From Piscicola geometra (taxonomy: Eukaryota > Annelida > Clitellata > Hirudinida > Piscicolidae): a stretch of 64,000 nucleotides of DNA. The translations under genes were made by a program, and so were the position numbers. The DNA lies in contig OX030964.1 of NCBI GenBank assembly GCA_943735955.1, positions 7,996,631 through 8,060,630 on the forward strand, written 5' to 3'. The notes beneath the pieces were generated by a model. That model searched no databases. It saw nothing but the letters and a program-made list of their open reading frames with translations, and was not told where the DNA came from. Of this stretch, positions 1 to 11,301 are shown one piece after another. Every line of letters begins with the position of its first letter. Positions within the stretch are counted from its first letter, which is position 1.

Positions 1-656
1 ATCCATCCATCCATCCATCCATCCATCCATCCATCCATCCATCCATCCATCCATCCATCCATCCATCCATCCATCCATCCATCCATCCATCCATCCATCC
101 ATCCATCCATCCATCCATCCATCCATCCATCCATCCATCCATCCATCCATCCATCCATCCATCCATCCATCCATCCATCTATCCGTCCATCCATCCATCC
201 ATCCATCCATCCATCCATCCATCCATCCATCCATTCATCCATCCATCCATCCATCCATCAATCTATCCATCCATCCATCCATCCATCCATCCATCCATCC
301 ATCCATCCATCCATCCATCCATCCATCCATCCATCCATCCATCCATCCATCCATCCATCCATCCATCCATCCATCCATCCATCCATCCATCCATCCATCC
401 ATCCATCCATCCATCCATCCATCCATCCATCCATCCATCCATCCATCCATCCATCCATCCATCCATCCATCCATCCATCCATCCATCCATCCATCCATCC
501 ATCCATCCATCCATCCATCCATCCATCCATCCATCCATCCATCCATCCATCCATCCATCCATCCATCCATCCATCCATCCATCCATCCATCCATCCATCC
601 ATCCATCCATCCATCCATCCATCCATCCATCCATCCATCCATCCATCCATCCATCC
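1..656. repeat. (ATCC)n microsatellite at left edge
   Basis: An almost perfect tetranucleotide tract runs from the window edge for about 164 units, with scattered single-base interruptions near 180-270. It is open in several frames (W-M-D-G repeats) only because the unit has no stop; it is not coding. Confidence 0.98.
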
Positions 657-762
657 AGTTACTGGATGGTACAATTCGGAGTTACATACCTAGTGGAGAC
701 GGTGTTAGTTGAAGTCGAGAAAAGTCTTCTCAGTGAGTGTCCACCAACTACTACTACTACTA

Positions 763-1877
763 GCAACCCCAATCGACTTATGCTAATGAGCAAAAGTGAC
801 GTTTTACAGTAAAATTATAGAAAAGTCTTAAAATTTAAGCTATGCGTAATTCTATCGAAATAAAAAAGCAAGTGCATGAAAGACAATTTCATTATCTTTT
901 AAATGAGTATTTTATAAATAAATTATATATTATGTAAGCTTTCAAATAAAAGGATTTTAATCAAAATATCCCTTGAATCTAGCGTAACAGTAAAAAGCTA
1001 TAATTTAGGGACTGCTACTTTTTATACGTACTTATTCATTTCTTATTTCGCTAACCAAAAAATTACGTATAATATTGAATCATACATAATTAGATTCGTC
1101 TTTAAATAATCTATCATTATATTTTTCTTAAGTTGAATAAATATTAAGTGAGAAGCCAGAAAACTTGAGGCAAAGCTCTAAATTTAGTAATTCGGGAATC
1201 AAAAAAGATAGTTTTTACTTAAGAAAGTTATTGAAAAAGTATAAGTTATACTCAATAAAATTCTGTAAAAAAAGTTTTGAAAAAACATTTTTTAAGTATA
1301 CGAAATAGATTTTAAAGTGTACATGCTTTCGAAATTGTTAAGTTATTAAGTTAAAATACGTATAACTTTTTTTTAAACAAACAAATTAAAATTTGGTTAA
1401 CGTATTTAAAATCAGTAAATCAAAATCTACAATTTTAGCGTTTCAATTTTAAAAAAGTATATAATAACTAATAAGAATAAACTACTGTAAAGGTTGATTT
1501 CTTCCATAAGTGAAGCTTTTAAAATGTTAATAACTTTGTCATTTTGAAATATATAATTCTTTTAACTTTTAATTCTGATTCCTTGTATCAAATTAAATAA
1601 AACTAGTGATTTTCAACAATATAAGAAGAAAAAAACAAAAGTTATGACAAAAAAACAATATTTCTGTTTTGTGAGGGGGCCGTGAATTGCTTATAGATTA
1701 TGACGTAAAAACGGTACAAAAAATGTGTTCTTTTTAAATTTTAAAATAGGTATAACTTTTTTTTAAACAAAAAAATTAAAATTTGGTTAACGTATTTAAA
1801 ATCAGTAAATCAAAATCTACGATTTGAGCGTTTCAATTTAAAAAAATGAACATGTTTTAAAAATCGATTGGGGTTGC
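763..1877. mobile_element. Putative AT-rich MITE / Tc1-mariner-like non-autonomous element
   Basis: The 14-bp ends GCAACCCCAATCGA (763-776) and TCGATTGGGGTTGC (1864-1877) are perfect inverted repeats. Each is flanked by TA (761-762 and 1878-1879), as expected for a TA target-site duplication. The flanks on both sides are ACT/TAC trinucleotide repeat, as if the element had landed in a microsatellite. The interior is strongly AT-rich, has no open frame of note, and holds a diverged direct repeat of about 95 bp (about 1356-1455 and 1746-1846). TA duplication and short inverted ends are known of Tc1/mariner-type MITEs; the assignment is inference. Confidence 0.5.
1356..1846. repeat. Diverged direct repeat pair inside the AT-rich element
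   Basis: Two copies of about 95 bp share long identical runs, such as AAATTTGGTTAACGT and AATCAGTAAATCAAAAT, and continue into a similar GCGTTTCAATTT segment. They lie at about 1356-1455 and 1746-1846, separated by about 290 bp. Confidence 0.8.
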
Positions 1878-1879
1878 TA

Positions 1880-1925
1880 CTACTACCAATACTATTACTA
1901 CTACTACTAGTACTACTACCAATAT

Positions 1926-1981
<56 letters not shown>

Positions 1982-2095
1982 TTACTAGAACTACTACTAC
2001 TACTACTACTACTACTATAAATGTCACTTCTACTACTACCACCACTACCAAAACCACCACTACCAAAACCACTACTACCAAAACCACCACCACGA
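1880..2095. repeat. (TAC)n / ACCACT-type trinucleotide repeat
   Basis: Imperfect ACT/ACC trinucleotide tract between the AT-rich element and the first recognised exon of the lectin-like gene. It ends in the polypyrimidine-poor acceptor ACGACAG. Confidence 0.9.
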
Positions 2096-2098
2096 CAG

Positions 2099-5000
2099 AG
2101 AGTAGGGGATTGCTGATCGACGTGGGAACAATCAACGTCAACGGCCAGGGCACTTACGCCGGCAACAAAGCTTCAGTCCTCAGCGCTGACCTGACCGCCT
2201 TTCTTATTCAGGTACTCGCTCATCCTTCATTCGAGCGTCCACCTTCCTTCACCGCATCACAGGCGCACACACTCAGTCATCGATCGTAGGGAGTGACACA
2301 CCCGTTAAATGAGCGCTCAGGTGTCGATGGATGAGCCCCATGAAACTTGGGGAACCTTCCCCACAGGTTCAATTGTCTGGCAACTCGATCAGAATTAAAG
2401 GCAACGGTGGCGATGGTTTCTTGAGTGACCGTGCAATTGAGTCTATCGAAGTGCTGTGTGGCCAGGGTGGCAACCACTTCTACTGTGAGTGGGCTGGTCG
2501 AGTTGTGGAAAGGTCAACTGTGTCCTCATTGCTTTTCAATCGAATTGTCTTGGTGCTTGCTCCTCCGCAAATCCCCAACCCACCAATCCATCAACTCATC
2601 CATCCACTCACCAACCCACCAATCCATCAACCCACCCACCAACCCACCTATCAACCCACCCATCAACCCACCTATCAACCCACCCATCAACCCACCTATC
2701 AACCCACCCATCAACCCACCCATCAACCCACCTATCAACCCACCTATCAACCCACCTATCAACCCACCCATCAACCCACCCATCAACCCACCCATCAACC
2801 CACCAACCTACCCACCCAGCAACCCACCCACTCACGAACCCACCCACCCACCCATCAACCCACCAACCAACCCACCCAACAACCCACCAACACAGTCAAA
2901 GACATTGTGAAGATAACGGAAACGCATTCTTTCGAGAGGGCGGTCCTGAAGAAGGACTTGAGGGCGGAGTTGCAGACGTGGCAGGATGACAAGACCAAAG
3001 TCACAGGTGTGTGTCGGAGGAGGGGGGAGAGGAGAGAGAGGGTGTGTCGGAGGAGGGGGGAGAAGAGAGAGAAGGTGTGTCGGAGAAGGGGGGAGAAGAA
3101 GAGAGAGGGTGTGTGTTGAAGGAGGGGGGAGAAGAGAGAGAGGGTGTGTCGGAGAAGGGGGGAGAAGAGAGAGAAGGTGTGTCGGAGGAGGGGAGAGAAG
3201 AGAGAGAGGGTGTGTTGGAGAAGGGAGAACAAAAAAGATGGAGAAAAGTGTTGTTTAAAAAAGTGTATTGTTTGCTTGAGGAAGAAGGATGACTGAAGGT
3301 AATGAAGGTTGAGGCTCCCAAAAAAACGAGTGTTTGGTTCTATCAGTTGGCACTGCACCCACACAGGCTGGATCATGGTGGACATGATCAAACGGTACAT
3401 AGTTCTTGGCGTGAGCATCCGCAGTGGACCTGACCTTCAAGGTTTGGAATAATTGTTGAGCGCTACAGAAATCAGATGAAGGAGTCTTGGAGTGAATGCC
3501 TGTTTGAACACTCTACCCCCTCTGTCCACAATGTACAACAGTGGTCGCAAGCATGCAGGGAATGGTGATTGCAACATCCAACTTCATCCCAAACCACGTC
3601 CTCACCAGGGTCTGAACGTTTTCCCAAATATTCTTTCCCACTCCTTTTTCCCACTCATTTGCTCTTGATGCAGCCTCATCAGCACGATGCACTCCCCTCA
3701 GAACGACAAACTCGAATCCGAAGTGTGTGGTGAGATTGGAATCAATACCCCCATCTCTGCGAACAAAGAAAACATGTCAGTAGAGAGTTTTCAACAATTG
3801 TTTTTAATCGTTTTCATATAATCATCATCATCTTCTTCCAACTCATCATCATTATCATCATCATCATCATCCTCATCACCATCATCATCATCATCACCAG
3901 CATTGCCTGCCTACCTGGACCCTCACTGGGAGTCTTTGTGATGATCTACAACACACAAAAGCCCCTCTTTCTCAACGCCATCCAGTACCTCAAGGTCTAC
4001 ATCAAACTCGACGTCCTATACTACTGTGAGTTTTTTCTCAGACTTCAGAAAGCGCTATAGAAAAGTATTTGATTGATTTATTAATTGATTGATTGATTGA
4101 TTGATAAAATGAATCTTTCTTTTTCGTTTCCTTATTCCACAATCACTCATCCAACGGCCGTAGTTGACTTCCAGTTGCCACCAGTAGTGATTCAGCCACC
4201 CAAGGCTCCAGAGTCGCCGTTGAACATCACAATCTTCTTCGTTTACATCGAGATGATGGTCGTTCCGCCCACAGGCTACTGGGTGGTCGACTTGATGCGA
4301 ACCATGAAGGTCATCGGAGTCCAAATTGTGGGAGGAGCAAGTGAGTGCAAGTCATTTTGAATGAGTTTGCTACTTTTTCTCTCTCACCTCCTCCATGATC
4401 CTCCACCACAGGCTCGTTCACTCTCAACTCTTTCAGCATCTTCGTGCAGGAAACTTACCTCAACAACCTGGTCAACGTGTGTGCTAGGTGGGTTCTTGTT
4501 TCCTAAACTTTTCCTCCTTCCCGATCCGATCTCACTAACTCTTCCCAGGTACATGGGCCAGGCTATGAAGCCAAAAGATGCCATGTACCTTCAGTGCTCA
4601 CCAGAACCAAAAAATGGTATTACTAAAGATCGCAATCATTCACTTTTAACTTTTTCAAGTTTTTCGAATCACTTTTTAACACCATGTATAAGGCGCGCCT
4701 ATATTTAGTGGCAAAAAATGATTATAGGAAACGACTAATACAACTGGAATTGTCATTATTTCACCATTACTCAATCTGTGAAGCCAAGGCATTTTGAAAG
4801 TTTAAATGTTGTCTTTAAAGAATCCAACGATTTCAAAACGGTGGCAACCACCACGACCATCTCTCAGGACGCTACGTCGTCATCATCAAACTCGAGAAGC
4901 CCTACCCGAGAGACGCCATATCGAAGATCACCGTCTGGTTCCTGAACGGTGTGACTCAGGAGCAAAGTTAGATTTGATTATAAAATATTAAGATACACTT

Positions 5001-8000
5001 TAGATCTCAACCCCCTTTCCTTCCCACCACCACACTGAAAATTGACTCTAACCCCTCTCACCACTTTACACTACTAGCCAATTTCAACCCTTCCCACCAC
5101 CACACCACTAGCCAACTTCAACCCTTCCCACCACCACACCACTAGCCAACTTCAACCCTTCCCACCACCACACTGCAAGCCACTTCCATTTCTTCCACAA
5201 CTCCTCTAGAACCAGGCTGTACTCCGCCTCCTCTGCCACCTTCCAAGCCCGGAACTCAATTAGTGATCGAAATAAAGGTCGTAATAGACTCCTTGGTTCA
5301 AGGGTGAGTCAGACCAGCCCTTAAATTCCATGCATTCTTTTATATTATTTCTTTCCTATTAAAAGTTTTAAATTTTTAGCGCATTTTAAATAGACATCAT
5401 CATCATCATCTATCGTCATCATCGTCATCATCATCTTCATCGTCACCATCATCTTCTTCATCATCATCATCGTCCTCATCATCTAAATATTTCATGATTC
5501 CACCACACAAGCCTCCATCCATCCACCACCACCACGACAGCGCCATCCCACGAGGCACGTGGGTGATAGACCTGACCAGGTCTGTGATGGTTGTCGGTGT
5601 GGAACTGTTTCCCAATTGGAGTGCAGGAGAAAGTGAGGAGAGGGTGGAGGAGAGGAGAAAATAAAAATAGATTTGATGGATGAGTGAAATGAATTACTGA
5701 AACTAATGCACCCTACCTACAACTACACAAGCACTATAACTAAACAAATTACAACTACAACAACCACTACAACTAAACAAATTACAACTACAACCACCAA
5801 AACTCCAACGTTTCCAACTACAACCACAACAACTACAACCAAAACAACTACAACAACAACAACCACAACAACTAAAACAACAACAACAATGACAACAGCT
5901 GTTATGAGAGACTTGGACAACGTGTACATAGGACTGAGCCTTTTTCCGAACAACCACTTCCCCGACATGTGCGCCTCCTTCGCGGGAAAGTACGCCACAA
6001 TGGACAGGAGGGTTGGTTTGTTTGTGGAAGACCCTTTCAGTTTCTGTTGCATTGTTTTTGTTTTTGTTGTTGTTGTTGGAGTGTTGCTGTTGCAGAATTT
6101 TTGTTAAGTGTTGTTGTTGAAGGTGTTGTCGTTACATCTTTTGTTGATGTTGTTTTTAATTGTTAGTTTGCTGAAGTTGTTGCGGCAACTTCCACTTTTG
6201 CCTCCGACAGACGAGGTCACTGCTCTTCTACTGCTCCAGATTCAAATTCCTCAGTCGCTTCGTCTACATCAAGTTCCCATCTCTCACCTTTGTATCATCA
6301 TCACCAACACCACATTGTTATCATCATCATCACCACCATTAAATTGATATCATCATCATCACCAACATTTAATTTATATCATTTTCATCATCTCCATCGT
6401 CATCATTTAATTAAAACCATCATCATTACCACAATTTAAATAAAATCATCTTCACCACCACCATTACCATAAAACTCATCATCATCATGACCATCATCTC
6501 TACAATCATTACCATCACCATCAACAGGAACAAACCTGACACGCCTCAGTTCTTGGTGACGATGCTGACGCAGGTGGTGGTCCACATCATGAATGGAAAT
6601 CAAGTCGACTACTGTGAGGCCCTGCATTTGCAACTTCATTCATCCATTTGTATCATCATCATCGTCATCATCATCATCATCATCATCATCATCGTCATCA
6701 TCATCATCGTCATCATCGTCATCATCGTCATCATCATCATCGTCATCTTCGTCATCATCATCATCGTCATCATCGTCATCATCCTCATCATCCTCATCGC
6801 CATTACCATCGCCATCATTACCATCTTCAACCCACACAGATCCAGCTCCTTGGAGCTACAACGTCACACACTTCGATGTCAAGGCTATCATATGGGACCA
6901 CCCATTGGTACCCAATTGGCAGGTGAGTCATCCTGCTGCTGCCGCTGCTGATGTTGATGATGTTGATGTTGATGTTGATGTTGATGTTGTTGTTGTTAAT
7001 GTTGATGATGTTGATGTTAATATAGCGCCGAGGCGAGCAAATGAGGCTTGTTGCTGAAGGACTCTTTCGAGATGGCTTCTATGGCTTGTTGGAGGCTGAT
7101 TCCTCGTTCCTTTCGATGAATTCTCAACTGCAAACCAACGAGGCAACTACGCAAACTCCCTCAGTTCAAACATCTCGGCATGTTTCACTACGCCTTTGGC
7201 TTCGACGTCCCCGTCCAAGTCGTCAAAGTGACCATCACCTTCAAGCGTGCGTGCCACTCACTCCGCAACCCCTGCCCACTTAACTCCATCCATTAACTAC
7301 TACTAATACTACCACAACCATTCGCACCTATCCAAAAATCTAATAACACCACCACCACCACCCCCACCACAACCATCACCACCACCGCCACCACTACCAC
7401 CACCACCACCACCACCACCACCACCACAACCACCACAACCACCACCACAACCACCACCACCAGCTAACACCCAGCTGGACTTTCTTTCAATTGTCACGAA
7501 CCTGCAAATGAACACGGAACGATCGGCAAGGACTTGCTTCGAGTACCTCTCCGCCAAACCGCAAGCCACTCCAAACCATCCCGTCCATCTCTCCTGCTAC
7601 AGTCACCCGTTGTCCCAGTAAGCAGGCTCGTGTGGTGAGAAGTGGCATGGATGTAAAAGCTGTCGTTGGATTTGCGAGAAGGGCAGTGATGGCAGTGGTA
7701 GAGTGGAATGCTTGCATGCAATTACAGTTTCATCAGCCTCATCACCGTCTTTAGCAGGAGATTGTCATCATTGTTTTCGTAAACAAAAGGGTCACTATCC
7801 CCACACCATCATCATTATCACCACAAACACAACCGAAAGGATCACTATCACCACCACCACAGCCAAAAGGATCACTATCACTTCACCATCATCATTATCC
7901 CCACCACCACCACCACCACAGCCAAAAGGATCACTATCACTTCACCATCTTCATTATCACCACCACCACCACAACCAACCAGGTACCTCTTCATCATTAT

Positions 8001-8325
8001 GCGTACTGCGGGCATCAGGAGCGTCAAGATCACCTTCCTGTACCTCGGCAGATACTACGAATGTGAGTTGTCTCCTTCAACTTGAAACCCTTGCGCCACT
8101 CTAAATTATTTTATTAGTTCAATTAACTTTAATTGGCTCCTAAACGATGATAAACTCATTAGCTCAATTGAATTTAATCGGGATCTAATTAATTATCTCC
8201 TTCACACACAGACGTGATGCCAGGTGAGTGTTTTATTGACTCAATTAAAATTTAGATAATCTCATCAATTGTAATCCCAAACAAACGATTAACTCTAATT
8301 TGTCGCAGATTGTGTCTGTTGGTAG
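2099..8325 (+). CDS. Multi-exon protein with repeated fucolectin/discoidin-like modules (5' end not found)
   Basis: I do not recognise a named orthologue. The exons read well from splice sites: 2099-2211, 2367-2484, 2896-3006, 3367-3441, a block ending at 3775, 3901-4025, 4164-4340, 4412-4487, 4549-4616, 4868-4948, 5210-5303, 5541-5632, 5899-6011, 6211-6272, 6528-6613, 6840-6922, 7165-7246, 7464-7617, 7983-8062, 8212-8223 and 8309-8325 (stop TAG). Phases agree from 3901 onward; the join before the block ending at 3775 is unresolved. A module recurs: Gly-x-Trp-x-Val-Asp-Leu followed by Val-x-Gly-Val (around 4265-4320, 5555-5610, weaker at 3367-3430), then a Cys, a second Cys, and Gly-Arg-Tyr-Val (4560-4900). 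This is the layout of fucolectin (FTP) and F5/8C galactose-binding domains, which bind glycans outside the cell. The modules are diverged, so carbohydrate binding is inference. No signal peptide or start codon was found upstream. Confidence 0.5.
2575..2893. repeat. CAACCCACC(CAT/TAT)-type minisatellite in an intron
   Basis: About 300 bp of 12-bp-like units (CAACCCACCCAT and CAACCCACCTAT) fill the intron before the exon at 2896. The tract is open in all three forward frames and is non-coding. Confidence 0.9.
3007..3235. repeat. ~32-bp GTGTGTCGGAGGAGG-type minisatellite in an intron
   Basis: About seven imperfect copies of a purine-rich unit start with GGTGTGTCGGAG and continue as GGGGAGA/AGAGAG. 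The array begins directly at the donor (GTGTGTCGG) of the exon ending at 3006. Confidence 0.85.
4028..4110 (+). mobile_element. Short LINE/SINE 3'-tail fragment with (TTGA)n
   Basis: AGCGCTATAGAAAAGTAT followed by TTGATTGATTTATTAATTGATTGA repeats. The same signature occurs in reverse at about 43633-43690, and a related (TTGA) tail follows the LINE fragment at about 8985. It lies in an intron of the lectin-like gene. The family is not identified. Confidence 0.6.
5078..5185. repeat. 34-bp tandem repeat, about 3 copies
   Basis: Unit CAACTTCAACCCTTCCCACC plus ACCACACCACTAGC, repeated three times with few differences, in an intron of the lectin-like gene. Confidence 0.9.
5396..5485. repeat. (CAT)n tract in an intron
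   Basis: Imperfect CAT/CGT trinucleotide repeat. Similar CAT tracts lie at 3822-3900 and 6640-6800, all in introns of the same gene and two of them leading into the next acceptor. Confidence 0.85.
7330..7463. repeat. (CCA)n tract forming an acceptor region
   Basis: ACC/CCA repeats run up to the acceptor CACCACCAG at 7462-7463 of the exon beginning at 7464. Confidence 0.85.
7795..7980. repeat. ~40-bp minisatellite in an intron
   Basis: Three to four imperfect copies of a unit containing CCAAAAGGATCACTATCAC and a CACCACCACCA block, ending at the acceptor before the exon at 7983. Confidence 0.8.
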
Positions 8326-8399
8326 GAGACATCGAGGGGTGAGTGTCTTTGAATAGATGCGTCCCACTTAGCATAGCTTAAGCACCTCTTAAACACTTA

Positions 8400-9016
8400 T
8401 TGACCAGTCATGCATGCACAGTTCAAGTTTTCAAATATGTAACTAGGCCTATAAACCTTCACTTTGCACCTTCCAACCAACTTCTTGTATCTTCTCTAGT
8501 TCTCTCCAGGATTGATTATTGCAACTCTCTTTACTATGGTCTCCCTGATACTACTTTAGCTCCTCTAGATAAAGGCTTTAATTGTGCTGCTCGTCTTGTT
8601 GCTCGTGCTCTTAAGTTTTCTCACATTTCTCCTTATCTTCGTTTGTTACATTGGTTACCTTTGAGATCTAGAGTGACTTTTAAAATATGCCTAAATATGT
8701 TTAAAATTCATAACTTTAATGCTCCAATTTATCTTAAAAGTCTAATTAAACAACCCCCTAAATCTGGTCTAAGATCATCTACCTTTAAGCGTTCTTTTCG
8801 TTTTCCAGTTAAACACTCTTTTGCTAATCGTTCTTTTTCTTACTGTGGTCCTCTTTTATGGAATTCTTTACCTTCTTCTTTAACTTCAACTAAGTCACTC
8901 ATAACTTTCCGTCGAGGCCTGAAGACGTACTTGTTTGGGGCGTGATGGCTGAGCGCTTTTGTTCACTTAGTAAAGGGGCTATACACATTATTAGTGATTG
9001 ATTGATTGAACCAACC
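8400..9016 (+). mobile_element. 5'-truncated non-LTR retrotransposon (C-terminal end of reverse transcriptase ORF)
   Basis: An open frame ending at the stop at 8943-8945 encodes the conserved region that follows the RT palm in many LINEs: SRIDYCNSLYYGLPD, then the Ala-Ala-Arg-Leu-Val motif, LHWLPLRSR, and near the end the Leu-Trp-Asn-Ser-Leu-Pro motif and a terminal FRRGLKTYLF. This is typical of CR1/L2-like clades. The catalytic YADD region is absent, so the copy is 5'-truncated and dead. A short 3' UTR ends in GATTGATTGATTGA, a tail such elements commonly carry, followed by (CCAA)n at 9009-9042. The frame is intact over about 180 codons, so the insertion may be fairly young. Confidence 0.85.
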
Positions 9017-9339
9017 AACCAACCAACCAACCAACCAACCAACCACTTCCCCTCCCATTCCAGCTCCTCCCTCGGAAGCTGGATTTTCTCTAACCACCCC
9101 TAATGAACACTACTGCTTGATTATTTTAAGTTCATTCTAATAAACCTTTCAACAGTTTCATTTCTGGTCGCTTGCAACTCACGGCACTTGAACAAGGCGG
9201 TGCATGAAACGTGTTTTCGACAATTTATTGCTCACTTTGGTTTGGCATAAGCAGCCTCTAAAACACATAAAACTGCATTCTCAACTGCAATGCAATGCCG
9301 CTATTTTAGAATTGATTGCAGCCACATATCTACCAGATA

Positions 9340-9445
9340 ACAACCACCTATCTAATACATAGCTAAAGATAACAGCCACACAGTAACCACATAGTAACTA
9401 CATAACAACCACATAGCAACCTCATAGTAACCACATACAATCCTC
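9340..9445. repeat. AACCACATAGT short tandem repeat
   Basis: About eight degenerate 10-12-bp units of the form AACCACATAGT. The rest of 9043-9780 holds no gene that I can support. Confidence 0.7.
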
Positions 9446-9796
9446 CATACACACACTCACGTAATGTACCTTATACCGTATAAGTTATACGTGTGCATCT
9501 CAGCGAGCTTTAAAAGGGAGGCACGTAGACTTGATCGAGACTTGATCGAGACTTCAGAGGAGATTCCCGCTGAGAGGTTGGTGCTTCGAATTAGCATAAT
9601 TACTGTTAAGGCTTCACTATCGCTAAGTCTAAGGGTGCTCCTTATAGGGGTGTAGTTGTTGTTTTAGTTGTTGTTGCTGTTGTGGTGTTGTTGTTGGTGT
9701 GATGTTGTAAATGGGTTGTAGTGTTGTTGTTGTTGTTGTTGTTGAGTAGTTTGAAGAATGAAGTGATGCTCTTGTGGCAGTAGTGGGAGTGTCAAA

Positions 9797-11135
9797 CTGA
9801 TGGATGGATGGATAGGTGCACGGATGGATGAAGGGATAGGTGCATGGGGGGATGGATAGGTGCATGGATGGATGAAGGGATAGGTGCATGGAGGGATGGA
9901 TAGGTGCATGGAGGGATGGATAGGTGCATGGAGGGATGGATAGGTGCATGGAGGGATGGATAGGTACATGGATGGATGGATAGGTGCATGGAGGGATGGA
10001 TAGGTGCATGGATGGATGGATAGGTGCATGGATGAAGGGATAGGTGCATGGATGGATGGATAGGTGCATGGATGGATGAAGGGATAGGTGCATGGGGGGA
10101 TGGATAGGTGCATGGATGGATGGATAGGTGCATGGAGGGATGGATAGGTGCATGGATGGATGGATAGGTGCATGGAGGGATGGATAGGTGCATGGATGGA
10201 TAGGTGCATGGATGAAGGGATAGGTGCATGGATGGATGGATAGGTGCATGGATGGATGAAGGGATAGGTGCATGGGGGGATGGATAGGTGCATGGATGGA
10301 TGGATAGGTGCATGGGGGGATGGATAGGTGCATGGATGGATGAAGGGATAGGTGCATGGATGGATGGAGAGATAGGTGCATGGATGGATGAAGGGATAGG
10401 TGCATGGATAGATGGATAGGTGCATGGATGGATGAAGGGATAGGTGCATGGAGGGATGGATAGGTGCATGGAGAGATGGATAGGTGCATGGATGGATGGA
10501 TAGGTGCATGGATGAAGGGATAGGTGCATGGATGGATAGATAGGTGCATGGAGGGATGGATAGGTGCATGGATGGATGGATAGGTGCATGGAGGGATGGA
10601 TAGGTGCATGGATGAAAGGATAGGTGCATGGGGGGATGGTTAGGTGCATGGGGGGATGGATAGGTGCATGGATGGATGGATAGGTGCATGGAGGGATAGA
10701 TAGGTGCATGGATGAAAGGATAGGTGCATGGGGGGATGGATAGGTGCATGGATGGATGGATAGGTGCATGAAGGGATGGATAGGTGCATGGATGGATGGA
10801 TAGGTGCATGGATGGATGGATAGGTGCATGGAGGGATGGATAGGTGCATGGGGGGATGAATAGGTGCATGGGGGGATGAATAGGTGCATGGATGGATGGA
10901 TAGGTGCATGGGGGGATGGATAGGTGCATGGATGGATGGAGGGATAGGTGCATGGATGGATGGAGAGATAGGTGCATAGATGGATGAAGGGATAGGTGCA
11001 TGGATGGATGGATAGGTGCATGGAGGGATGGATAGGTGCATGGATGGATGGATAGGTGCATGGATGGATGGATAGGTGCATGGAGGGATGAATAGGTGCA
11101 TGGATGGATGGATAGGTGCATAGGGGGATACATGG
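9797..11135. repeat. GGATAGGTGCATGGATGGAT-type minisatellite, 1.34 kb
   Basis: About 60 units built on GGATAGGTGCATGGATGGAT, with variants GAGGGAT, GGGGGAT, GATGAAG and 16-24-bp length forms. The three reverse frames are open for over 400 codons (His-Leu-Ser-Ile-Pro-Pro-Cys-Thr-Tyr repeats). That is an artefact of the unit lacking stops; there is no start context or homology. Confidence 0.97.
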
Positions 11136-11301
11136 ATTAAGAACAGTTCAGCTCATCAGTCGGAAAAAAAAATAATGAGAAAAGAAGGAGGTAAGAGGAT
11201 TGAGAGAAGAAGAAAAGAAAATGAATATTGAGATGAGAGGATCGATGTACTACATTCAGCGGCACTCAAAGATTGCTTCACCTGTCTTAGAGCGAAAAAG
11301 G

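Noticed and set aside
235..674. MDGW-repeat frames on the minus strand
   Set aside because: Plain ATCC microsatellite.
9629..11133. Minus-strand frames of 326-489 codons ([10 protein letters not shown] repeats)
   Set aside because: Satellite unit without stops, open in all three reverse frames at once, no start context, no domain.
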